Assembly (NCBI GenBank): GCA_036939975.1
Contig: JALLPB010000920.1
Coordinates: 1 to 12,176 of the forward strand
DNA: 12,176 bases
Reading direction: 5' to 3'
Source: Cyclostephanos tholiformis
Lineage: Eukaryota; Bacillariophyta; Thalassiosirophyceae; Thalassiosirales; Thalassiosiraceae
The position numbers were made by a program, and so were the translations under genes. Below are positions 1-8,084 of this stretch, in pieces; positions within the stretch are counted from its first letter, which is position 1; every line of letters begins with the position of its first letter. The notes beneath the pieces were generated by a model, which was given only the letters and a program-made list of their open reading frames with translations, searched no databases and had not been told where the DNA came from.

Positions 1-964
1 TAATTTAGATAGATTTAGTGTCTGGTTCTTAAACCCCGGTGGTTCTTAAACCCCGCCCGGTCTATGGTACATTTCTTCGTCTGGCATCCCCCCAAAATTT
101 CCGTTCAGAAACAGCGCGCGAAAGGGGCCTTATGAGCTCCTTTCTCGACAAAAAATAATTGGCGGGACCACGCACTTTTGTACTAAATAATAGTATCATC
201 ATAGTAGATAGAGGTTGTGGCATATCATTGCTTAAGCGGGCGAGTGGAGGCCGAGGAAAGGCGATGCAGGGCTAACTTCACTCTTTACGGCAGGTTTTTT
301 GAGGCGATGGTAGTGTAAGTGTCGAGTGCCTTCATCCAACGTCGCCGTCGAAGCAAGAAACGATCGCTGTCTGTCTTAATTGCACGGCACATGGAATGTT
401 CATTTTTTACATGTGGGTCAGTTTGAGCGGGATCGAAGTAAAACCGCTCCCCTGAGAATTGGGAGAGAGGAAACTTAAAATGAACTGATGATGAAGAATA
501 CCGTGGAACGAGGATCGTCGCGTGAGATGAGAGGCAAGCTATCCGGTGCGGTACATTTGTCTTGTTGCAGTGCTGCTGGACTCGACGCCCTCGCTCGTTG
601 ATAATTGTTTTTCGACACAATATTTTGATCCCTACTTTGTTATTGAGCAATAACACCTCCGCTCTTGATCGCTTGGCTATTCTTGTTGTAAATGAGTCGA
701 AGTGTGCGTGCCGGAAGTTCGCTCTACTTCGATGCGTTTGTGTTCACATTTGTTGCAGAGACAGTATCGGTGTCTCTCCATGATGGTTTTTTGGACGTTC
801 GTTATTTTGCAACTAATTTTTGTTTCACTCAAACTTCTGTATAACATTTGAATTCAATATGTCTCAGGTGGATCTTGAGAGGGCGCTAAATTCACGGAAT
901 CAGATCGCGAACGAAACGAAAATTTTAGATAGGTTAAGCAGATCATTGAACAGAACTGTGAAAA
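1..964. other. Upstream region of the large surface-protein gene, no convincing gene
   Basis: This stretch holds no coding region I can support. The open frames on either strand start at non-ATG codons or lack recognisable protein character. It presumably contains the promoter and 5' UTR of the plus-strand gene at 965. A short ATG-initiated frame from 859 to 1077 (72 residues) overlaps the main start in another frame. It could act as an upstream ORF if the transcript begins before 859. I see no clear TATA box close to 965. Confidence 0.5.
24..55 (+). repeat. Short tandem direct repeat, 15-nt core at 17-nt spacing
   Basis: The 15-nt core GGTTCTTAAACCCCG occurs at 24-38 and again at 41-55, separated by two bases. 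It lies at the window edge, so more copies may lie outside. Function unknown; it could be the end of a larger repeat. Confidence 0.6.
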
Positions 965-3900
965 ATGACACGAATTCCTCCACGCCATGGAGCCATCACA
1001 TCCCTAATACCTCTTCTCTTCGCGGTAGCGCCAACCATCCACTCCCAACCCAACTCTCGTGGCATAGCCTTTCGTGAAATGGAGCCCCATGCCATACGCA
1101 CCTACGACCCCAACAATCCCGCGGATACTTGCTATGACACACTCTATAGCTCTGATGTCAACGGAGATGGCAACTTGACCCGTGACGAATATATGTCCTT
1201 CGTCGGACAGCTTAGCGGGGGGATGATCGAAGTTACAAACTATATCGATTTACCCTTTGTCATTAAGATCAACTTTGTCTACCTTAGTTGTCTATGCATG
1301 AACAGGCCACAGAATCAAATGATGGGAAGTGAGTGCTGCACGGGCTCTTATGCTGGGATTTCTATCTCAGGCTCTGGGCCTGATGTAACGCCTACAGCAG
1401 AGGAGGACGAGTATTTGACTACGATTTGTAGCGAGACACAGGGGGCAATCGATTTTGAGAGGGATGAAACGGTAACGACAGGTCCAACTGCGGTGACCGA
1501 GCAGACAATAAGGGTGAGTTTCTTCGACATTTTGACTGTTGTTTCTATGCTTGACACCATTTTGATGCAATCATTTTGATATCAATTCACGGATCGGCGA
1601 CGCAATCGTCTTCCATTTAGCCCACGACCTTAACTTCATCGCTGCCATCTTCCTCTGACCTAATTGGAAGCGTGAGTACATGGATTTTATAGCAAACTCT
1701 TCGTTTCTCAGCTGAAACGTACCATGACTTTTTTACTCATCCATCCATCACACAGCCAACGAATCCACCTATCTCAATGTCACCGACGAGCAACCTTTCG
1801 ACGAAACCGACCACATTATCTCCCTCTCGCGTCCGCACTATTATACCGACAGATTCGCGGACAACATCTGAACCCTCGACGAAGCAGCAAACAAAAATGC
1901 CTTCATCCACACCGATCGCATCTCTCTCAATGCCACCAACGAACAGTCCTTTGGCAAAGCCGACCACATTGCCTCCCTCCCCTCTAACCAGTTTCACACC
2001 GATGGATTTGACTACAAGACCTCCGACGTCGACGCCGCTGATCGCACTTACCGAACAACCATCTACCGAACCTCTCGTCAGCGTGACGGTTTCTCCAATG
2101 TCAAGCCTCCTTCCAACCCCGCACGTTATACCTACTTCAGCTCCGACGAAGATGGACCCGATAGTGGCACCAGTTCCAACGGCGCCTACTACCAACTCAC
2201 CGTTTTCTGGGGGAACACAAGGTCCATCTGTATCTGCTCAACCTTCCACTCAACCTCCCACTATCAAGGGAAAAGAATCGATCTCTTCTCCTTCTAGCCC
2301 CAGCAGTATTGAAACGCCTAGCGGTGATTTAGATAACGGAGACGCGAAGGCCGAATCTCTCTCTGCTGGTGGAATTGCGGGCATCGTTCTAGCATCTGTA
2401 TTAGTCGCTTATGTAGCTCTGTATGCATACGCCACCAAGAAAAGAAAACGAGAGGGGGACGATCCCGATTTGAGTGATATGAGAAACAAGGATTTGGAGG
2501 CTGGGCTGGTAGCGGAGAAGAAGGACCACTTAGGGCGAGACCAGGATAACAAGGAATATATTGGAGGTGAAGATGCAATTGAGGAAAGCATTTCTAACAG
2601 TCCTGGCAAAAAAAGTAACAGCAGCGACACACGATCTTTCCAATCCAAGGGATCGGATGATGTCGCAGGTTACATCCCTCAATCGGTAGACGCTGTCGAG
2701 CTATCACCATCGGCGTCCCCGAACATTCCCCTCATCTCTGGCGTGCCTTCTTCGCCCAAGCAAGTGCACAACAAGAGCTCATCCGACGACTCCTCGAGCT
2801 GTGGCGAGTCAGGGTGGTCAAGCAGTGCGGGTTTGTCGAGCCTGAACACTGCGTCTTTTGATGCAGGGACAGACGATGGTCTGCTTCCTGGTAGTCCAGA
2901 CAGGCGGTTTGCAACAACTGCAGCAGCAGCTGGTCCCTGGAATGCAACGTAAGTAGTTGTTTCCTAATTTTCGAGAAAAGACGTTTCTTCACTAATGTTT
3001 ACCGTTTCTCTTCTTGCGCGCAAGGCCAACTTCTGTACCTGCTAATGACGACAGCGATGGATCGTCAGATGTAAGCTACGATGAAAACACCCACATTGAC
3101 GACCTTCTCGTCATACAATCTTCAGAGCTTTCTTCCCGAGCCCTGAAACCAGTTCAAGGAAAAGTGACCAGGGATGACCTTAACGCTGCAATCGAAGCAG
3201 GCGATTGGGCTGTTGTCGGCGCAACAGCAGCCCTCTTGGCTGATACCGACCGCATCTCTTCGGAACACAGGATTTTGTCAGAATCCGTGCACGGAGAGGG
3301 CTCGTACCACTCGAGGGAGCCATCCCTCCCAGAATCAAGCAATTCCAACCGCCGCACTAAGGAATTGGATCGGATGGTAGAAAATGGAGACTGGGAAGGC
3401 GTTGTGCTGGCCGCTGCACAGTTTGATGTGACCTCGTCGTTAGATGGGCTAGATGATCGAGACATGTCTTCCAGAGACGTAAGTCTTTCAAGTTCAAAGG
3501 AGAAGCACGAGATTCGCGCCGAAATCGAAAGGCTGGTCCGCCGGGTCGTGCCAGACGAGATTGACAATATTGATGAGATGATGCTACAATTTAAGGGCCG
3601 AGAAGACGGTGAGTGTATTTGTGTCAACTCTTTAGTATCCTGGACCTTTCGTTCATTTCTAAGCAAGTCTTTTTAGAGCTGGTTGAAACACTCAGAACCA
3701 TGCAAGAACGAAGTTTAGCCCAGAGAGCAAGAGCCGCAGTGCAAAAAACTGCCAAGCTCGAAGCCAAGGCGAGAGCTTCATTGTTGAAGGCGAAGCCTCG
3801 GGCAGATTCGATATCTTCTGCAAGTGAACCATCGCACTACGCCGAAAGTGAAAAATCGAGTGCAAGCGACTCTGGCACTAACTCTCGAGATGCATCTCTC

Positions 3901-4434
3901 GGCGATTCGAATATTGAATCAAGCGTGAGGTCGAAGAAGACGAATCAGTCATCTTTAGAATTAGCCATTGAAAGAGGTGATTGGCAAGCTGTCGGGGAGG
4001 CAGCTGCCATATTGGGCTCTGGGGTTACTGATCCAGATGCAACGGTAGATAGCGTAAGTAGTTACTCAGAGAGCTTGTCAAAATCGCATGACAAAGTACA
4101 CTACTTGGATGCGATGATTGCGAAAGGCGATTGGGCGGGAATCGTCCATGCTGCTGCAACGTATCAGGCCATGGAGGACCACGGTGTCGGTGGTAGTCTG
4201 AGTAAAGAAGAGGAGCGGGAGGCACTTGCTCAGGCGAATATGTGGCAAGAAATTGCACGCCAAAGTAAAACAGACAGCAGTGTCAAGATTACCAAAGGAG
4301 CAATAGATGCCGCAGATTGGGCAATATCTTTAGCACATAAAAGGATTGAGGATGACTACGAAATGTCCTACATAGGTGTTGTTGATGAATTGGACGCGAC
4401 AGACGCGCAAGACGACGAAAACGAAAGCGTTTGA
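965..4434 (+). CDS. Single-pass surface protein: EF-hand/Cys-rich ectodomain, mucin-like stalk, TM helix, cytoplasmic GDW repeats
   Basis: I model five exons: 965-1513, 1621-1671, 1756-2948, 3025-3608 and 3677-4434, joining in frame to 1044 residues. The start is the first possible ATG, because an in-frame TGA sits at 959-961. Residues 1-27 form a signal peptide. D64-E75 is a textbook EF-hand loop (DVNGDGNLTRDE). Cys 56, 109, 111, 124, 125 and 155 suggest a disulphide-linked ectodomain. Residues 184 to about 395 are Ser/Thr/Pro-rich and mucin-like. Residues 404-426 form a transmembrane helix followed by KKRKR, placing the rest in the cytoplasm. The tail carries GDW repeats at 650-670, 712-732, 886-906 and 936-956, plus a degenerate unit at 998-1018. 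Between the pairs lies a charged helical linker (about 765-830). I recall similar layouts in diatoms but know no named family. A receptor or wall-tethering role is inferred. Confidence is high for the gene model and low for function. Confidence 0.85.
1514..1620 (+). other. Intron 1 of the GDW-repeat gene (107 nt, phase 0)
   Basis: The donor GTGAGT follows an AGG codon. The acceptor is TTCCATTTAG. Read-through meets TGA at 1577-1579, so splicing is required. Confidence 0.8.
1621..1671 (+). other. 51-nt phase-0 microexon (exon 2)
   Basis: It is flanked by TTTAG upstream and GTGAGT downstream and is open in the required frame, encoding PTTLTSSLPSSSDLIGS. Its Ser/Thr/Pro character matches the stalk that follows. 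Both flanking introns are phase 0, so skipping it would not change the frame. Confidence 0.7.
1672..1755 (+). other. Intron 2 of the GDW-repeat gene (84 nt, phase 0)
   Basis: The donor is GTGAGT at 1672 and the acceptor CACACAG ends at 1755. The next exon opens with CCA ACG AAT CCA CCT in the stalk frame. An earlier AG at about 1710 (TTTCTCAG) is a possible alternative acceptor but leads out of the stalk frame. Confidence 0.75.
2949..3024 (+). other. Intron 3 of the GDW-repeat gene (76 nt, phase 2)
   Basis: The donor GTAAGT begins at 2949 and the acceptor GCGCAAG ends at 3024. The split codon AC|G restores Thr, followed by PTSVPAND. Without splicing the frame ends at TAA 2950-2952. Confidence 0.85.
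3179..4353 (+). repeat. GDW protein repeats, A-B-A-B-degenerate layout
   Basis: Units of about 21 residues lie at 3179-3241 (A, AIEAGDWAVVGATAALLA), 3365-3427 (B, MVENGDWEGVVLAAAQFD), 3955-4017 (A, AIERGDWQAVGEAAAILG), 4105-4167 (B, MIAKGDWAGIVHAAATYQ) and 4291-4353 (degenerate, AIDAADWAISLAHKRI). The shared core is hydrophobic-x-x-G-D-W-x-x-V/I-x-x-A-A. A units resemble each other more than they resemble B units, which suggests an ancestral A-B pair was duplicated. The repeats look helical and I infer protein binding. The DNA is not tandemly identical, so this is old protein-level duplication. Confidence 0.8.
3609..3676 (+). other. Intron 4 of the GDW-repeat gene (68 nt, phase 1)
   Basis: The donor GTGAGT begins at 3609 and the acceptor TCTTTTTAG ends at 3676. 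The split codon G|AG gives Glu within a continuous charged helix (GRED-E-LVETLRTM). The helix continuity across the junction supports the model. Confidence 0.85.
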
Positions 4435-4463
4435 TGATTTCTATGCATCCTTCTTTTGTAAGC

Positions 4464-4491
4464 AATAAATGTTTAATTTCAATGAAATAAA
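4464..4491 (+). terminator. Two AATAAA polyadenylation signals
   Basis: AATAAA occurs at 4464-4469 and again at 4486-4491, 30 and 52 nt after the stop at 4432-4434. The position suits 3'-end formation of the GDW-repeat transcript. Confidence 0.65.
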
Positions 4492-4915
4492 TGAGGCCGA
4501 TTTTTTTGTTCCCTGTCACTAATTAGTCAATGTGTGTTGATTAGGTTTTTGTCCTTTTTTACGTTAGCCTAATTTGTAAGTTGAAGGCCGGGATAGTCGA
4601 GCAATGGCGACGCGGGAAGGTGCTGGAACAAAAGCCGCTGTCATCGAGGTTAGAAAGGACAAGGACGGATTCTACCAAGCCGAGGCCGAATAAGCGCCTG
4701 AGTAGGAAATGATTATAAAACGAAATGTTTCCTTACCTGATGAATCACTCTCATTCAGGAGGTAAATGTGCAGATGTCCAGCGACATGATTGAAGCACCG
4801 CTCCTACAGGTTTAATACTACACTTCTACATTATTAACTTTCGTTCTCATTTGAATCGCCCTCCCCCACCCAGTTCTCGTCTTTCCCAACCCACCCCAAA
4901 GCAAAAAAAGCACAC
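4492..4915. other. Convergent intergenic region with an ambiguous small-ORF island
   Basis: This stretch lies between the 3' ends of two convergent genes. A more GC-rich island at about 4580-4700 contains an ATG frame at 4604-4693 (29 residues, starting MATREGAGTKAAVIEV). Plus-strand splice-like signals also allow joining 4604-4648 (before GTTAGA) to an open segment at 4758-4808 (after CATTCAG, before GTTTAA). On the minus strand, CCTGTAG before 4809, a GTAAGG donor near 4737 and CTACTCAG before about 4698 also look like splice sites. I cannot decide strand or coding status from sequence alone. Confidence 0.3.
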
Positions 4916-5993
4916 CTACCTGCAAATGAAGAAAAAGCAGCACGTGATGTCGCTGAAGCATCTCCCGTCGGATGATTCGACCGGCTTGTCGTCCGTGTTG
5001 CCGGTGAGCATGTCGTTATCTTCATACCAGTCGTCTCTCGTCGGGAATGTGTCGTCAGTGAAATTGTCAGCGACGAAACTATCGAGGTCTAGGAATCCAT
5101 CGAAGCAATCGTCCCCAGTCAGGAATTCATCTTCGCCACTCGCGTCATCCACGTCGTCATGAAGGGAGCCCTCATCGTCGAAATCGTTCTGATCATCATC
5201 AGGCGACAAGAGCACGTCGAAAAAATCGTCCGTCGAGTTGGTGGAAGAAGAATCTTCCTCCAGGACATCGACGCTGAGAAAATCATCTCCCCCATCCCCC
5301 CCCGCGAAGTTATTGTTCGTCACCAGAGCGGCCACGTCGTCCGGCAAAAGGACATGGTCGATCGCGTGGACGACGCCATTGCGTGCTCGAAAAGCGTCCG
5401 AGATTATCACGTTTGCGCGTCCATCCAAAGTCACGATCCCCGTGGTGGACATGGCGTCGATGAGGAGGATGTCATCTTCGTCCTCGCCTCCTCCCATGCC
5501 GGGCGAAGACGAAGATGTCGACCTAAGCGTCAGCACTGAACCACTCGGGAGGTCGGAGCTCAGGTACGACCCGTCGAGGACGTGGTACAGCAACGTGTTC
5601 CGCAGGCAACCGATGTTTTCCGGCTGGAGGAGATATTCCAACGTTTCTGCAGATAGGGTGGAGAAGGCATTATTTGTGGGGGCTGTGTAGCGGACATTTG
5701 TTCGGTACGAGAAGGACGAACACCGAATCATTTTAACATGAGACAATCATTGAAAGATACCTCAAATAACAGGAAGAGTGAAAAAAAATTGCCTGACATT
5801 GTTCGCATCCCCCGACGACAACAGGTGAAAACTACATAAACCACATACCGAACACGGTGTACGGTCCGTCCCCGGAGAGGACGCCATGAAGCCCCGCCGA
5901 TTCGATCGCGAATAATAGTGTTGAGTAGTCCGGCTTCGTCGATAGTGCGACGAGCAGATCGTCATCATCATTCCCCTCGTCGTAGTCGTCGTA

Positions 5994-6027
<34 letters not shown>

Positions 6028-6974
6028 TCGGTGGAATTCGTCCACGATCCGATCACTTCCAGGACATTGTCGAGGTCCTCGTCCAACTCTACTGCGGTAG
6101 AGTTCACCTGTTGGTCTCCCTCCTCCTCCTCCTCCTCCTCCTCCTCCTCCTCCTTGTCATGTTCCTCCCCGGCGGCTGTGACGTTAGTCCCGATCCACGA
6201 CGATAGATCCGGCCTATCCGAGAGACCGACGTCGGTAGCGACGTCCTCGTCCTCGACGGCCCCGCCCCCCCCGCCGACGAGGTCAACCCCCATCGGTGGC
6301 ACGGCCACCGCCGCATTAGTTTCGGAGGATAAATGCCCGTTCGCCATAGACAGCGCGATCGAGAGGGCAATTATCGTCGCGATCAGCATAATCAAGAATG
6401 CCAAATAGCCGTACCTCTCGCGTCGTACCTTGTCGGTCCGGACCTCTCGTATGAAAGAGGCGAAATATCGACGGTCGCAACGACCTACGACCGGGGAGAG
6501 GCGTTTACCGCGAGGAGGAACATCTCCCTCTCGAGCGTCGTCGGACACGGCGGGGGGGTCGAAGGAATAGCCGTCGTCGAGTGGACCGCCATTTCGAACG
6601 ACTGTGGTCGCGGCGGTCGACGTCGTTCCCCCCTCGTTGTCGTCGGCGTCGACGACACTGTAGCGGCCATCGTCGCTTTCACCAAGGTCGTCGTCGTCGT
6701 CGTCGTCGATGCCGAAGTGATCGCCTTGGCGATTGTCGCCATGGTCGTCGTCGTCGTCGTCGTCGTCGGCCGCCATGGTCGCATCGGATAAGCACGAGGC
6801 GGGGGACATGTGCGATCTCCTAAGCAACGACAGGTCGTCGACGTTTCCGCGGCAGCCTATCCACCTCGAGGATAAACGGAGCTCCTGCATCGATGACGCT
6901 TGTTCCGCCCCCTCCTCCACGTCGCCGTCGTCTCCCCGTTGTGGGGGATACACATCGAGGTCGGAAATCCTCAT
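4916..6974 (-). CDS. FAS1 (fasciclin) domain single-pass membrane protein with acidic low-complexity regions
   Basis: Two exons on the minus strand (6974-5849 and 5682-4916) join through a split GCC codon to about 630 residues. Residues 1-189 are hydrophilic and acidic, with runs of eight and seven Asp. Residues 190-210 form a hydrophobic helix (LAFLIMLIATIIALSIALSM) preceded by a basic cluster, implying type II topology with the N-terminus in the cytoplasm. After it come sequons (N264, N291, N313), an 11-Glu run, an Ala run and Asp/Tyr stretches. The FAS1 domain spans about 339-490: ALSTKPDYSTLLFAIESAGL opens it, YTVFAPTNNAF is the H1 motif, TLLYHVLDG carries the central YH pair and NGVVHAIDHVLLP is the H2 motif. 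FAS1 domains typically mediate adhesion. Residues about 503-614 are acidic. The final residues (CCFFFICR) are hydrophobic, and the stop overlaps a possible splice donor, so the true C-terminus may differ. Confidence 0.85.
5683..5848 (-). other. Intron in the FAS1 gene (166 nt, phase 1)
   Basis: On the minus strand the donor is GTATGT, right after the TTC-G of the H1 motif, and the acceptor is CTACACAG. The junction restores TVF-APTNNAF, the conserved FAS1 H1 signature. Read-through would stop at TAG within 20 nt. Confidence 0.9.
5978..6027 (-). repeat. Mixed GTC/GTA and GGC triplet tract encoding Asp-Tyr and Ala runs
   Basis: Imperfect GTC and GTA triplets run into a GGC tract. In the FAS1 protein they encode an Ala run followed by DDDDDYDDYDEG immediately before the FAS1 domain. 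Confidence 0.75.
6121..6153 (-). repeat. (TCC)11 triplet repeat encoding a Glu run
   Basis: Eleven perfect TCC triplets on the plus strand read as GAG/GGA-type purine triplets on the minus strand, giving 11 consecutive Glu between the TM helix and the FAS1 domain. Confidence 0.8.
6687..6707 (-). repeat. (GTC)7 triplet repeat encoding seven Asp
   Basis: Seven perfect GTC triplets on the plus strand are read as Asp codons in the FAS1 protein N-terminus, 57 nt from the (GTC)8 tract. Confidence 0.8.
6744..6767 (-). repeat. (GTC)8 triplet repeat encoding eight Asp
   Basis: Eight perfect GTC triplets on the plus strand read as GAC (Asp) in the FAS1 gene, just after MAA. It is a likely length-polymorphic coding microsatellite. 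Confidence 0.8.
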
Positions 6975-7324
6975 TTTAATATTTTTATGTCCGGAATTTC
7001 GTACTACTACTGGGTAGTTTTCGTGATTCGTGCGAAGTATCGTACTTGAAGCGAGGGAATCGTATGAAAAAAATACACAGAATTATCCACACATCAGACA
7101 AATATATAAAATGGGCAAGTATTTACTACGACGTATTTTCGACAACTATTAGTTTTTCCCTGTCGTACAGGAGAGTCGAAATAATTATTCTTTCTGGGAC
7201 CCAGCCAGACGAAACAGCCCACAATTTATCGGGGCCACCTAAATGTTTCCAACTTCGTCCTGTGATCAATAGAGTGTAGACATCCAGCAGCATCCAGTGG
7301 TACCATAGCATCATGTGAATATCG
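6975..7324. promoter_or_regulatory. Region upstream of the FAS1 gene, possibly a divergent promoter
   Basis: No coding region is supportable here. The FAS1 start codon at 6974 has A at -3 and an AT-rich leader. A TATATAAA sequence lies at 7103-7110 on the plus strand and could serve a rightward transcript toward the hypothetical gene at 7325-8084. The 350-bp spacing suits a shared divergent promoter, but there is no direct evidence. Confidence 0.3.
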
Positions 7325-8084
7325 TTGCGACTGGCGCTCGTCGTCATTTGCTTTATTGCCATTGAGCCACATATCTCCCTGTCATGGACCTCATTTCCCT
7401 TACGTCCGCCGTCGACTTGTCGCCCCCATCGTCATATTACTTGTGAACGCAATGTCATTCCATGGAATGGGGGCGCCATCCTCCTCCTTCCTCCCGGGAG
7501 GCGCATTGCTGTCGTCCCCAATGCCTTCGTCACCTCCGCCGAGGAGGTGAATGCTAGTATAGCTGGTGGAGGAGGGGAAGAGAGGAAGACGCAGGGGGGG
7601 GGGGACTGACAAGGTTAAGAAGTGCAGGGAAGATGAAATATCCGACATTGCAAATGCCCTCGGTGCGAGTCCCGAGAAAGTCATTAAACTGCTGCGAGGA
7701 CAAAGATCAAGGCTGTTGGGAGGGGCAGTTGACGAGAAGGCACGTTGCATCGATTGGCTTCTCAGTGATATGAATGACCGAGAGTCAACAAGCGGTGGCG
7801 GCAGCTCAGGGGGGTCAAGACCAGTGGAGGCGATGGCAGTGACAGCGACAGAGGAAGGAGGAGGGCAAGTTCTTCCCGCGAGAGAGCGGCCCATGCCTTG
7901 CATCACAGGTGAAAGCATTTCCAACGGTGGAAGCAACAGTGGGGCAGATGCGACTCTGCTCATGAATGTTGAATCGAGGCATGCGCTCACCAAGACAGTT
8001 GGCCTGTCTCATATGACAAACATAAACGGGACGTCCTTACCACAAGGCTTTTCAGATGGAGCGAATTGTCATTTGAGGAGATGA
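7325..8084 (+). pseudogene. Hypothetical protein region split by a frame change at an 11-G tract
   Basis: Two plus-strand frames abut. The first (7325-7609) reads LRLALVVICFIAIEPHISLS then a Pro/Arg/Ser-rich stretch, resembling a signal or plastid-type presequence. It has no ATG: TTG opens it and an in-frame TGA lies at 7316. The second (about 7605-8084) contains a helical, protein-like segment, DEISDIANALGASPEK then IDWLLSDMNDRE, followed by a less ordered Gly/Ser-rich tail. The frames meet in 11 G (7594-7604); ten G would join them. This could be a sequencing or assembly error, a true frameshift in a dying gene, or a missed intron with the start in an upstream exon. An antisense open frame (7400-7993) overlaps but reads as Pro/Ser/Leu-rich shadow sequence. 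I recognise no family. Confidence 0.35.
7594..7604 (+). repeat. Poly-G tract (11 G) at the frame break
   Basis: Eleven consecutive G follow GCA. Loss of one G would put the upstream frame into the downstream DKVKK frame. Homopolymers of this length are prone to slippage and miscalling. Confidence 0.85.

Noticed and set aside
285..656. Minus-strand open frame of 123 codons
   Set aside because: It starts at GTG, shows no domain or protein-like periodicity and has no supporting context.
1737..2195. Minus-strand open frame of 152 codons
   Set aside because: It is antisense to the S/T/P-rich stalk exon. Its Gly/Val-rich composition is the expected mirror of Thr/Pro/Ser codons.
4586..4660. Possible tRNA in the intergenic island
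   Set aside because: A weak A-box-like sequence is present, but there is no B box and the ends do not pair into an acceptor stem.
5159..5690. Plus-strand open frames under the FAS1 tail
   Set aside because: They are mirrors of the Asp/Ser-rich minus-strand coding sequence. The FAS1 motifs make the minus strand decisive.
6333..6823. Plus-strand frames with Val or Arg runs
   Set aside because: They are produced by reading the GTC triplet repeats in other frames; no independent evidence.
7400..7993. Minus-strand frame of 197 codons opposite the hypothetical gene
   Set aside because: It is the longest uninterrupted frame there, but its Pro/Ser/Leu-rich composition and TTG start look like an antisense shadow. 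The plus strand carries a better helical segment. Not fully excluded.
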